From Shewanella halifaxensis HAW-EB4 (GTDB lineage: Bacteria; Pseudomonadota; Gammaproteobacteria; Enterobacterales; Shewanellaceae): 64,000 nucleotides of DNA. This document shows positions 10,901 to 18,005 of the stretch, in pieces (the stretch's first letter is position 1; the number at the start of each line of letters is the position of its first letter). Position numbers and translations under genes: made by a program. The stretch covers positions 3,224,001 to 3,288,000 of the forward strand of contig NC_010334.1 in NCBI RefSeq assembly GCF_000019185.1, read 5' to 3'. The notes beneath the pieces were generated by a model. The model had not been told where the DNA came from, did no database searches, and worked only from the letters and a program-made list of their open reading frames with translations.

Positions 10901-12265
10901 GTATTTTCTGATGTCAGCCGCCGCAAGCAGCAGGAGGAGGAACTGAGAAAACTCACCAACAATGATCTACTGACCAACCTACCCAACCGCTCTAACCTTA
11001 TGGTGACGCTCGGCAATTTAGTCAAGAGAGATTCCCACCATACACTAATGGTATTAGACCTAGACAACTTTAAAAAAATTAATGACTCTCTGGGCCACCA
11101 AGTAGGCGATGAGCTTCTAGTTCAAGTCTCGGAGCGAATTCAAGTTGCCGTCCCTAGCCATACCAGCATCTATCGACTCGGTGGGGATGAGTTTGCCATC
11201 CTCGTCGATAAAAACCCCGATATCGGCACGAGCGCGATAATCGCTAAGAATGTCATTCATGCCTTCGAAATGCCATTTGAGCTAACCAAGGAAAAAGTCG
11301 TCGTCGGCCTAAGTATTGGTATTGTGCTATACCCAGAGGATGATCAAAATGAACAAGCCCTGTTAAGAAAAGCCGATATCGCCATGTATCATGCAAAATC
11401 TGCTGGCGGCAACCGCTATCAGTTTTACTCTGAATCGTTAAACAAAAATGCCATCAGGCAACTAGAGGTTGAAAACCTCATCCGTGAAGGTCTTAAAGAC
11501 AATCTATTTGAGGTCTATTATCAACCAAAGGTAGACTTAAAATCGGGACGCATGGCAGGTATGGAGGCCTTAGTGCGCCTAAACCACCCTGAGCATGGTT
11601 TAATACCGCCAAATAAATTCATCCCCCTAGCGGAAGAGAATGGTCTCATCGTCGAAATTGGTGATGTGGTGCTTAAAAAAGCCTGCTTCGCTGCGCAAAA
11701 GTGGCGTTCGCAAGGTTTATTTAATGGCCGAGTCGCCGTCAATTTATCGTCGAAACAGTTTGCGTTACCCGATCTGCAGCAGCGTATCGAGTCAATTTTA
11801 CAGCTAACTCAACTGCCTGCGACGAATCTAGAGCTCGAGATCACCGAGGGCACGGTTATCAAAGAGCCTGAAAAAGCCATTAAAGTGATGCAGCAGTTAT
11901 CTAAAATGGGGGTCAGTTTAGCCCTAGATGATTTTGGTACCGGCTACTCTTCACTGTCCTATTTAAAGCGTTTCCCTATTCATACCTTAAAAATTGATAA
12001 AGCGTTTGTTGATGATATAGACAAGTCGGATCGAGATCTGAAAATGGTTGACTCCATTATCACGATCGCCCATAACATGGGGCTATCCGTTGTTGGTGAA
12101 GGCGTTGAAGAAGCCTCCCAGCTCAGTATATTGCGCGCATTAAAGTGCGAAGAGATCCAAGGCTATATATTTAGTAAAGCGGTAACTGAAACCGAGTTTA
12201 CCAAGCTATTACAAAAAGACACCGTAGAGAAACAGATAACACCACTTCCGGCAAAAAGAGGTTAA
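7979..12265 (+). CDS. Membrane sensor: beta-propeller (Reg_prop/Y_Y_Y), PAS, GGDEF, EAL
   Basis: A 1428-residue protein predicted to make and/or break cyclic di-GMP. Domains in order: signal peptide (about 1-24); periplasmic beta-propeller with two-component-regulator repeats such as DGYIWIGTVNGLNRYDG (51-67); a Y_Y_Y-type domain (about 630-700); one membrane helix (about 710-730); two PAS/PAC segments (about 745-985); GGDEF with intact motif at 1068-1072 but no obvious RxxD inhibitory site upstream; and EAL with intact signature at 1196-1198, DDFGTGYSS and VGEGVEE. Both catalytic motifs look functional. The propeller part (about 8400-9720) is much more AT-rich than the C-terminal half. The gene ends 98 bases before the repeat-protein gene with no clear terminator between, so co-transcription or local control of that gene is possible but unproven. 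Confidence 0.93.
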   Translation: MPRILLKIVMSLFFSIFMANSAFSLTLNSTSLGVSDGLSQSNVTSIVEDADGYIWIGTVNGLNRYDGKEFRHYFPSPENDLPSAFIRSLFISDSGVMYIGTDKGLAVYDRDKDRINSASTYGLKLDEPIWSIFKNKNKLYLGTENSVYKVNEKHSKILNLNIEKTYTGNYSGIKEIAFTSENIFVKNYSGTVANITNPKGAVVLNNVNTMLENKGGLLLFTNSGVYQYKNEFPIKIDNTAYSSVTASENGYLALSGNNIYSANNMNKTKLVGVLNNPIQNIEYAKITRGKNKTFISNQDNGFLIIDDKRNLVKTKKVVGGNVWSISQSNASDILVTTDAPNIILYDSNLSLKREYDSNIKGPKSASILNGNIYVASNNGFEAIDITSGEITKIINERLFITKLHSDNKSIIIGSSTGEIIFYNTETKKISRYIVDNKNPIFDIKEYKGGIFIATQGGLFKLNGNNVKTLYEEQLVASIDIVDDKLYFGTGKGINLYNLSSENIDTLYSNNKPVFSISHSNKHIIASSLNELIVINRHNGKASIVNDEFGIQNEYNTHAILKNKNNIFIGGISGLSLISTEKLTSYLATNEAPKTILEELLIFNIREDTDGKVLNNQLSRTNAIKLKYSDYPFTISFSSPSSSFRDINYAYQMQGLSETYIHSKGTNSATYTNLSPGDYQFSIYAIDPVTGKHGPVRNLDIEITPPWWLSSIAKLIYFLCSLFISILVIKTILRRREIQQQIAKSEERLKLSLWGSGDEMWDWDIETGQIYRSNIWGSLEFPQDGQRSGSQGEESNIHPMDQERVREALNKHFYGETDHFEAAYRVKGKNNEWVWILDRAKIVERDENDNAVRMTGTIKNISNFKQAEEQLRLFERAIQNISEGMFILDNNFKFVEVNEACCDLVMLSKKEFIGRLFNFDLYPDSYSEQIRAILKQQGRWNNEVESTRGNGASFLMELSIDAIYDEQGELSHYVGVFSDVSRRKQQEEELRKLTNNDLLTNLPNRSNLMVTLGNLVKRDSHHTLMVLDLDNFKKINDSLGHQVGDELLVQVSERIQVAVPSHTSIYRLGGDEFAILVDKNPDIGTSAIIAKNVIHAFEMPFELTKEKVVVGLSIGIVLYPEDDQNEQALLRKADIAMYHAKSAGGNRYQFYSESLNKNAIRQLEVENLIREGLKDNLFEVYYQPKVDLKSGRMAGMEALVRLNHPEHGLIPPNKFIPLAEENGLIVEIGDVVLKKACFAAQKWRSQGLFNGRVAVNLSSKQFALPDLQQRIESILQLTQLPATNLELEITEGTVIKEPEKAIKVMQQLSKMGVSLALDDFGTGYSSLSYLKRFPIHTLKIDKAFVDDIDKSDRDLKMVDSIITIAHNMGLSVVGEGVEEASQLSILRALKCEEIQGYIFSKAVTETEFTKLLQKDTVEKQITPLPAKRG

Positions 12266-12304
12266 TAACAAAACAAACGCCAACATTGGCACAACAACTG
12301 CAGT

Positions 12305-12359
12305 TACCTTCTCATAAGTCAAAAATATTACTTTATATTTAATACTCTATGAGAAGGTA
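12305..12359 (+). promoter_or_regulatory. Perfect inverted repeat enclosing the ribosome-binding site of the repeat gene
   Basis: TACCTTCTCATA (12305-12316) is the exact reverse complement of TATGAGAAGGTA (12348-12359), with a 31-base loop. The right arm contains the whole Shine-Dalgarno sequence GAGAAGG of the gene starting at 12364. In RNA this stem would hide the ribosome-binding site, so it is a candidate translational switch. There is no T-run, so it is unlikely to be a terminator. The function is inferred; the repeat itself is directly visible. Confidence 0.7.
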
Positions 12360-12363
12360 CAAA

Positions 12364-13560
12364 ATGAAAACAATAATTAAAGGATTAGTTACTTCAGTTG
12401 CATTAGCATGTTCAGTATCAGCTATCGCATCACAAAATAGCCTAGAAGTACCAGTCTACCAGAACTCAATTATTTCAGCAGCTGTCCATAATAGCCTACT
12501 CGCGGGTTTCCCAAATATTAAGTATCAGCCACTACAAACTGCTGGTTTCCCAAATATTAAGTATCAGCCACTACAAACTGCTGGCTTCCCAAATATTAAG
12601 TATCAGCCACTACAGACTGCTGGCTTCCCAAATATTAAGTATCAGCCACTACAAACTGCTGGTTTCCCAAATATTAAGTATCAGCCACTGCAAACTGCTG
12701 GTTTCCCAAATATTAAGTATCAGCCACTACAAACTGCTGGTTTCCCAAATATTAAGTATCAGCCACTGCAAACTGCTGGTTTCCCAAATATTAAGTATCA
12801 GCCACTACAAACTGCTGGTTTCCCAAATATTAAGTATCAGCCACTACAAACTGCTGGTTTCCCAAATATTAAGTATCAGCCACTACAAACTGCTGGCTTC
12901 CCAAATATTAAGTATCAGCCACTACAGACTGCTGGCTTCCCAAATATTAAGTATCAGCCACTACAAACTGCTGGTTTCCCAAATATTAAGTATCAGCCAC
13001 TACAAACTGCTGGTTTCCCAAATATTAAGTATCAGCCACTACAAACTGCTGGCTTCCCAAATATTAAGTATCAGCCACTTCAGACTGCTGGCTTCCCAAA
13101 TATTAAGTATCAGCCACTACAAACTGCTGGTTTCCCAAATATTAAGTATCAGCCACTACAAACTGCTGGCTTCCCAAATATTAAGTATCAGCCACTACAA
13201 ACTGCTGGCTTCCCAAATATTAAGTTTCAGCCACTACAAACTGCTGGTTTCCCAAATATTAAGTATCAGCCACTACAAACTGCTGGCTTCCCAAATATTA
13301 AGTATCAGCCACTACAAACTGCTGATTTCCCAAATATTAAGTATCAGCCACTACAAACTGCTGGTTTCCCAAATATTAAGTATCAGCCACAACAAACTGC
13401 TGGCTTCCCAAATATTAAGTATCAGCCACTACAAACTGCTGGTTTCCCAAATATTAAGTATCAGCCACTACAAACTGCTGGTTTCCCAAATATTAAGTAT
13501 CAGCCACTACAGACTGCTGGTTTCCCAAACATCAAGTACATCAACCAAGCAACGGCTTAA
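12364..13560 (+). CDS. Secreted tandem-repeat protein, 27 copies of GFPNIKYQPLQTA
   Basis: A 398-residue protein not recognised as any named family. The start ATG at 12364 follows GAGAAGG by six bases; an in-frame ATG at 12349 lacks a site. Residues 1-23 form a Sec-type signal peptide (MKTIIKGLVTSVALACSVSA, probable cleavage after AIA; a weak lipobox ALAC is an alternative). A linker of about 24 residues (QNSLEVPVYQNS...) is followed by 27 contiguous 13-residue units to the C-terminus. All are near identical except single changes Y to F, G to D and L to Q; the last unit is diverged (GFPNIKYINQATA). Each unit has one lysine and two prolines and, apart from the single D change, no acidic residue, so the protein is strongly basic. 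There is no membrane anchor or sorting signal. It could be a structural or matrix protein, or a precursor of multiple peptides. It is 12 bases upstream of the first small WWN gene. Confidence 0.9.
   Translation: MKTIIKGLVTSVALACSVSAIASQNSLEVPVYQNSIISAAVHNSLLAGFPNIKYQPLQTAGFPNIKYQPLQTAGFPNIKYQPLQTAGFPNIKYQPLQTAGFPNIKYQPLQTAGFPNIKYQPLQTAGFPNIKYQPLQTAGFPNIKYQPLQTAGFPNIKYQPLQTAGFPNIKYQPLQTAGFPNIKYQPLQTAGFPNIKYQPLQTAGFPNIKYQPLQTAGFPNIKYQPLQTAGFPNIKYQPLQTAGFPNIKYQPLQTAGFPNIKYQPLQTAGFPNIKYQPLQTAGFPNIKFQPLQTAGFPNIKYQPLQTAGFPNIKYQPLQTADFPNIKYQPLQTAGFPNIKYQPQQTAGFPNIKYQPLQTAGFPNIKYQPLQTAGFPNIKYQPLQTAGFPNIKYINQATA
12505..13557 (+). repeat. 39-bp coding tandem repeat, 27 units
   Basis: Contiguous 39-bp units without spacers. 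Units 1-26 differ only at a handful of positions: the Gly codon (GGT/GGC), the Leu codon (CTA/CTG/CTT), a Gln codon (CAA/CAG), and three replacements. Unit 27 differs at many bases. A four-unit pattern recurs: units 1-4 and 9-12 match in every variable base, and units 13-16 differ from them by one base. Units 5-6 equal units 7-8. This shows block duplication and recent homogenisation. Confidence 0.97.
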
Positions 13561-13572
13561 TTAGAGGAAGTC

Positions 13573-13692
13573 ATGATGTTCGACTCAATAAAGAAAATGC
13601 TTGGTCTAGAAAAGCCAACTCGCAAGAAAGTACAACTGCCTGAAGGGCTTGACTGCTTAGAAGTTATTCCAGCCAAAAGTTGGTGGAATTAG
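13573..13692 (+). CDS. Small protein ending LEVIPAKSWWN, first of two paralogues
   Basis: A 39-residue protein (38 if the second ATG at 13576 is used) of unrecognised family. A good ribosome-binding site (AGAGGAAG, 13563-13570) precedes it, and it starts 12 bases after the repeat-protein stop, so it belongs to the same transcript. It has an amphipathic N-terminus (MFDSIKKMLGL), a basic patch (KPTRKK) and a conserved C-terminus (VQLPEGLDCLEVIPAKSWWN). No signal peptide or membrane helix. It shares 28 of 38 residues with the next gene, including the terminal Trp-Trp-Asn. The paralogy and the two Shine-Dalgarno sites make coding strongly likely. Function unknown. Confidence 0.82.
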   Translation: MMFDSIKKMLGLEKPTRKKVQLPEGLDCLEVIPAKSWWN

Positions 13693-13723
13693 GTAATAAA
13701 TATAGATTTTGAGGAGTAAGATT

Positions 13724-13840
13724 ATGTTTGCTTCACTGATGAAAGTACTTGGATTAGCAAAACCTGCTCGTAAAAAAGTTCAGTTACCTGACGGTCTGAA
13801 TCACTTAGAAGTTATCCCAGCCAAAGGTTGGTGGAACTAA
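13724..13840 (+). CDS. Small protein ending LEVIPAKGWWN, second of two paralogues
   Basis: A 38-residue protein, MFASLMKVLGLAKPARKK followed by VQLPDGLNHLEVIPAKGWWN. The ribosome-binding site GAGGAG (13711-13716) lies seven bases before the ATG. It is a paralogue of the preceding gene: the KKVQLP core and LEVIPAK-x-WWN end are identical, while the N-terminal amphipathic segment varies. The cysteine of the first copy is a histidine here. It ends before a hairpin and a strong terminator, making it the last gene of the repeat-protein transcript. No known domain recognised. A regulator, a chaperone-like partner of the repeat protein, or a bioactive peptide are all possible. Confidence 0.82.
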   Translation: MFASLMKVLGLAKPARKKVQLPDGLNHLEVIPAKGWWN

Positions 13841-13858
13841 TACCAAGCTAACTAAGTC

Positions 13859-13880
13859 TCTGGACCGCTATGTGTCCAGA
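13859..13880 (+). other. Small hairpin after the WWN genes
   Basis: A 7-bp perfect stem (TCTGGAC/GTCCAGA) with an 8-base loop, 18 bases after the second small gene and before the main terminator. It could protect the 3' end of the mRNA. Confidence 0.4.
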
Positions 13881-13906
13881 TTGATGTAACTAGTGCATTA
13901 GTTCAA

Positions 13907-13942
13907 ATAACAAAAAAGGAGCCTACGCTCCTTTTTTGTTAT
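13907..13942 (+). terminator. Rho-independent terminator closing the repeat-protein unit
   Basis: A 16-bp perfect stem (13907-13922 with 13927-13942, 4-base loop), with a GGAGC/GCTCC core and a following T-rich tract. It can also work on the minus strand for the small gene at 13976-14176. Confidence 0.9.
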
Positions 13943-13975
13943 CTTTTATAAGAGAAACTTAAATGCCCTAGCAGC

Positions 13976-14176
13976 TCACAAAGCTATTGAAGCCCCCTGC
14001 CTGCCCATCGCTTTGCGGTATGCCAACTGTTTATGAGTGTTAAACAAGGGGTAAGCTACAGGCCCTAATAACGTACCAGCAAACGCCCAACGCTTAACAG
14101 GAAGCCCAGCTTTAAATGCTGAGTGACCTAACGAATAGCCTGAACAGATTAATATCAATACAATCGCAAATAGCAC
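13976..14176 (-). CDS. Small membrane protein, function unknown
   Basis: A 66-residue reading frame with a GTG start, a hydrophobic N-terminal helix (LFAIVLILICSGYSLGHSAF), a short loop (KAGLPVKRW) and a second hydrophobic stretch (AFAGTLLGPVAYPLF), then a basic C-terminus. The organisation looks like a genuine two-helix inner-membrane protein, and the bidirectional terminator at 13907-13942 lies just past its stop. The Shine-Dalgarno sequence is weak. It follows fadJ on the same strand but is separated from it by a terminator. No family name can be given. Confidence 0.55.
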   Translation of the reverse strand: MLFAIVLILICSGYSLGHSAFKAGLPVKRWAFAGTLLGPVAYPLFNTHKQLAYRKAMGRQGASIAL

Positions 14177-14321
14177 TTATCTACACCCCACAACAAATAG
14201 GCTCGCCCTTCAAAGGCAGATAACCAGCTGCGCATTATATAGTCAAAACCAAATTGGTGTGGATGTTTTTGGTTCTAGATGAGCAGAGACTATTACATTG
14301 AAAAGAATAGCCTAGAACAAA

Positions 14322-14353
14322 TAACAAAGCGGCAACATGCTGCCGCTTTGTTA
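14322..14353 (-). terminator. Terminator downstream of fadJ
   Basis: A 13-bp perfect stem (14322-14334 with 14341-14353) with a 6-base loop, GC-rich core GCGGCA/TGCCGC and T-rich flanks. It lies 77 bases past the fadJ stop. Confidence 0.85.
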
Positions 14354-14429
14354 ATTTTCTCTTTGTGAAATGCCACATTGTAAAATGCAACTTTACAAAA
14401 ATACAGCTTGTTAGGTTTAGCTCATCTAC

Positions 14430-16556
14430 CTAACTGAAGAAGCGTGTTCCCTCTTCCGCCATCTGTTTAAGTTTGGCAGCCGGCTCAAAACGACTCCCGT
14501 ATCTAGACTGGTAGTTTTCTAAGATCTTAACTAAGTTCGCAGCGCCTAGCGTGTCAATATAATGGAAAGGTCCACCGAGGAAAGGTGGGAAACCAATACC
14601 AAATATCGCACCAATATCACCGTCTCTTGGACAAGCAATAATGCTCTCTTCTAAGCAGCGTACCGCTTCGTTAAGCATCTGTACTACGCAGCGCTGAGCC
14701 ACTTCAGTCGCTTCGGTATCGACACCAGGCTTAAGTCCTAAAACGCTATAAACAGTCTGATCGACCTCTTTGGCCTTCTTCTTTCCACCATAAAGATAGA
14801 AACCTTTGCCATTCTTACGGCCCTTTCTATCATCGGCTAAAAGCTTATCGAATGCGGTTGGTGCTTTAAAACGCTCACCTAACTCTTTTTCAAGAATGGG
14901 TGAGATCTTAGCACCGACATCGATACCGACTTCATCCAAGAGCGTCATGGGTCCAACAGGGAAGCCAAACTTGATCAGAGCCTTGTCGAGATGCTCTACG
15001 CTCTGCCCTTCGAGTAAGAGCTGGGCAGCTTCGTTCATATAAAGTGCCAGAATACGGTTTACATAAAAGCCTGCGCCATCTTGAACTACAATCGGTGTTT
15101 TGCCCTGCTTCTTAGCGAATGCCACCGTGGTTGCGATGGTTTCTGCCGAGGTTTTTTCGTGGGCAATCACTTCAACTAATGGCATTTTCTCAACTGGCGA
15201 GAAGTAGTGTAAACCGATGACATTTTCTGGTCGGCTGGCCGCTTCAGCAATTTGCCCTATTGGCAAAGAGGAAGTATTTGAAGCAAAAATAGTGTGCTCG
15301 CCGCATTCACGTTCAACATCCTTAACCATTTGATGCTTCAGCGCTAAGTCTTCAAAAACGGCCTCTACAACAATATCGGCATCTTTAATGCCTTTATATT
15401 CTGTCGTCGTTGTCATGAGTGCCATTAAATTGTCGCGAACAGCAGGCGTCATATGACGGCGCTTAACCCCTTTGTCGAGGAGTTTGTAGGCATAAGCTAA
15501 CGCGTTACTCAGTCCTGTCTCGCTGATATCTTTAACTCGAGCAGGGATCTTAGCCTTAGTCGTCGTCACCGAGGCAATACCGCCACCCATTAGGCCTCCG
15601 CCTAATACCATAACCTTATTAACTTTCTGAGGCTCAACATCACCAGCGCCCGTTTCTTTTTTCATCTCGGTGGTCGCAAAAAAGACGCTTCGCATTGCTC
15701 CAGACTCTTTCGACATTACAAGGTCGGCAAAGTGACTCGCTTCAACTTCAAGCCCTTTCGCCATTCCCTTGGTCATGCCTTGGCGAACACAGTCAATAAT
15801 TTTCGCGGGAGCGGGGTAATTACCTTGAGTCTTTTTCGCAACTTGCTTACCTGCCTGATCGAAAATAATATTTCGACCAGCACTGGTGCCTTCAAGCACT
15901 TTATTAAAGAATGATTGATGCTTTTTCTTCGCTGGACGTTTACCCGCTAAGGCCATTTCTACAGCAGTTCGCAGTAAAATTGACTCCGGAACAGCATCAT
16001 CGACTAAGCCCATCTTTAATGCTTGCTTCGGACGCAGTTGCTTACCCGTTAGCATCATATCAAGCGCAGTCGTGACGCCAACCAAACGCGGTAAACGCTG
16101 AGTGCCACCGCCACCTGGCAGCAAACCTAATTGAACTTCTGGTACACCCATCATAGTTTTTGGATTAAGTGAACACACTCGCTTATGACAAGCCAAAGCA
16201 AGCTCTAAGCCACCACCTAGGCAAGCGCCGTTAATCGCTGCAACAACAGGGATTGGTAAGCTTTCCAGCTCATTAAATACTACATGTCCCTGCTGAGATA
16301 ACTGCTTTGCATCGGTTGCAGTTTCACATGCATCAAGCATCGAAATGTCGGCGCCAGCAACAAACGAGTCCTTTTTACCCGAGACTAATACCAAACCTTT
16401 AATGCTAGTATCGGCTTTGATTTCGGCGAGTACGTCACTGATCTCAGGCCCAAATTCGCTACGCAGGGTATTCATAGTTTCGCCCGGCACATCCATAGTT
16501 AATATGGCAATACCATCATCGCGGCGCGTTAAATTAAATGTCTTTTCCATGTCCAT
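14430..16556 (-). CDS. fadJ: Fatty acid oxidation complex alpha subunit FadJ
   Basis: A multifunctional beta-oxidation enzyme: enoyl-CoA hydratase/isomerase at the N-terminus (about 1-190, with AGADISMLDAC and GGGLELALACH) and 3-hydroxyacyl-CoA dehydrogenase in the middle and C-terminus (nucleotide-binding VMVLGGGLMGGGIA, about 317-330; ASNTSSLPI; HYFSPVEKMPLVEV). 708 residues is normal. The start is set at the ATG at 16556, which follows GGAG by seven bases, rather than at 16577, which would overlap fadI without a ribosome-binding site. It lies four bases downstream of fadI, with which it forms the FadI-FadJ complex. Confidence 0.97.
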   Translation of the reverse strand: MDMEKTFNLTRRDDGIAILTMDVPGETMNTLRSEFGPEISDVLAEIKADTSIKGLVLVSGKKDSFVAGADISMLDACETATDAKQLSQQGHVVFNELESLPIPVVAAINGACLGGGLELALACHKRVCSLNPKTMMGVPEVQLGLLPGGGGTQRLPRLVGVTTALDMMLTGKQLRPKQALKMGLVDDAVPESILLRTAVEMALAGKRPAKKKHQSFFNKVLEGTSAGRNIIFDQAGKQVAKKTQGNYPAPAKIIDCVRQGMTKGMAKGLEVEASHFADLVMSKESGAMRSVFFATTEMKKETGAGDVEPQKVNKVMVLGGGLMGGGIASVTTTKAKIPARVKDISETGLSNALAYAYKLLDKGVKRRHMTPAVRDNLMALMTTTTEYKGIKDADIVVEAVFEDLALKHQMVKDVERECGEHTIFASNTSSLPIGQIAEAASRPENVIGLHYFSPVEKMPLVEVIAHEKTSAETIATTVAFAKKQGKTPIVVQDGAGFYVNRILALYMNEAAQLLLEGQSVEHLDKALIKFGFPVGPMTLLDEVGIDVGAKISPILEKELGERFKAPTAFDKLLADDRKGRKNGKGFYLYGGKKKAKEVDQTVYSVLGLKPGVDTEATEVAQRCVVQMLNEAVRCLEESIIACPRDGDIGAIFGIGFPPFLGGPFHYIDTLGAANLVKILENYQSRYGSRFEPAAKLKQMAEEGTRFFS

Positions 16557-16560
16557 GTGA

Positions 16561-17871
16561 TTACTCCACTTCAACAATCATTGCTGCACCCAAACCACCC
16601 GCAGCACATGCTGTTGCGAGACCCGTTCCACCACCACGGCGTTTAAGCTCGTGACACACCTGCGTCACCAATCGTGTTCCCGTTGCCGCAAATGGGTGGC
16701 CATAAGCAAGCGAGCCACCGAGTACGTTAAACTTACTCATATCGATTTCACCAATCGCACGGTTGCGGCCAAGTTTCTCTTCGGCAAACTTTTTCGAAGC
16801 AAACATCTGCATGTTTGCCAGAGTCTGTGCGGCAAACGCTTCATGCATCTCAATCAAGGTCAGATCTTCAAGTTCCATTCCTGCACGTTTAAGCGCGAGT
16901 GGTGTTGCGTATGAAGGCCCCATCAACATATCTTGCCATACATCAATGGCTGTAAAGGCATAACTCTTAATGTAACCGATAGGCGTGTAACCAAGGGCTT
17001 TGGCGCGCCCTTCACTCATCAAGAGTACGGCCGATGCACCGTCGGTTAACGGCGTGCTATTAGCCGCTGTCACTGAGCCGTGTTTACGATCGAAAGCCGG
17101 ACGTAATTTTGCGTAAGACTCTAGCGTTGAGTTTTCACGAATATTATTATCACGGTCGATAAATGACTTATAAGGTGGGACATGAGCAGCCATCACCTCT
17201 TCTGCAAGCTTTCCTGCATTCCACGTTTCTGTGGCTAAGGTATGTGAACGGTGAGCTAATGCATCTTGATCGGCGCGGCTGATATTGTAAGTCTTTGCCA
17301 TCTGCTCTGCGGTTTGCCCCATCGACAAACCTGTCGAATACTCGGCAACCGCAGGTGGCACTGGTAGTAAATCTTTTAAGCCTAATCTGCGAAAGATTGC
17401 TAACTTCTGACCAAAACTGCGCGCCTTATTGAGATCAACCAAGGCATGGGCAAGTTTCTTAGAGACGCCAATCGGCAATACAGATGAAGAGTCGGCGCCA
17501 CCAGCAATACCGATATCCATATTGCCCGTCATGATAGACTCAGCGACATTTACCGTTGACTGAAAGCTGGTCGCACAAGCCCTTGTCACACTGTAAGCGT
17601 CGGTACTCACATCCATACCCGTGCCTAATACAATTTCACGAGCAATATTGGGCGCAGCTGGCATCTGAACAACTTGACCATAAACAAGCTGTTCAATTTC
17701 TTTAGGATTAAGTTCAGAACGAGACAATAGCTCATTGACTACCATCTTGCCCATATCTAATGCCGACACCCCGTGAAAAGCGGTGGCTTGTTTAGCAAAT
17801 GGTGTACGCAATCCCGAAACAATCGCGATACGTTCGCCTCTCGCATTTGTCACCTGTTGTCTATCACTCAT
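16561..17871 (-). CDS. fadI: 3-ketoacyl-CoA thiolase FadI
   Basis: The beta subunit of the fatty acid oxidation complex; it cleaves 3-ketoacyl-CoA with CoA to give acetyl-CoA. 436 residues. The acyl-accepting cysteine is C99 in TRACATSFQ, and the C-terminal signatures GHPFAATGTRL and TACAAGGLGAAM are intact. It is the first gene of the fadIJ operon. Upstream (17872-18287) are a FadR-like and a PsrA-like operator, indicating repression when fatty acids are absent. Confidence 0.97.
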   Translation of the reverse strand: MSDRQQVTNARGERIAIVSGLRTPFAKQATAFHGVSALDMGKMVVNELLSRSELNPKEIEQLVYGQVVQMPAAPNIAREIVLGTGMDVSTDAYSVTRACATSFQSTVNVAESIMTGNMDIGIAGGADSSSVLPIGVSKKLAHALVDLNKARSFGQKLAIFRRLGLKDLLPVPPAVAEYSTGLSMGQTAEQMAKTYNISRADQDALAHRSHTLATETWNAGKLAEEVMAAHVPPYKSFIDRDNNIRENSTLESYAKLRPAFDRKHGSVTAANSTPLTDGASAVLLMSEGRAKALGYTPIGYIKSYAFTAIDVWQDMLMGPSYATPLALKRAGMELEDLTLIEMHEAFAAQTLANMQMFASKKFAEEKLGRNRAIGEIDMSKFNVLGGSLAYGHPFAATGTRLVTQVCHELKRRGGGTGLATACAAGGLGAAMIVEVE

Positions 17872-17951
17872 TTTTCGCCCTCTTATTCTGCTCGCTCACT
17901 TATCGTTGCGCGCTTTCTTATATCCTTGAGAAACCTATTTGCTTTCAATTA

Positions 17952-17968
17952 AACAGGTCTGACCATTA
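17952..17968. promoter_or_regulatory. Candidate FadR operator upstream of fadI
   Basis: AACAGGTCTGACCATTA matches the palindromic FadR consensus AACTGGTCNGACCAGTT at nearly all positions, with the GGTCNGACC core perfect. It lies 81 bases before the fadI start. Confidence 0.7.
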
Positions 17969-18005
17969 AAGTGTGATCTGATTCTAACTTCTTACTGAAA
18001 AGTTT

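Noticed and set aside
12349..12363. ATG at 12349 as start of the repeat protein
   Set aside because: It lacks a Shine-Dalgarno sequence and would put RRYK before a normal signal peptide; the ATG at 12364 has GAGAAGG at the right distance.
12505..13557. CRISPR array
   Set aside because: The 39-bp units are contiguous with no spacers and form an open reading frame with a signal peptide and its own ribosome-binding site.
12364..13840. Classical RiPP cluster
   Set aside because: No radical SAM, YcaO, lanthipeptide synthetase, ATP-grasp or dedicated protease gene lies nearby, and the repeat protein has a Sec-type signal. A modified-peptide system cannot be claimed from this window.
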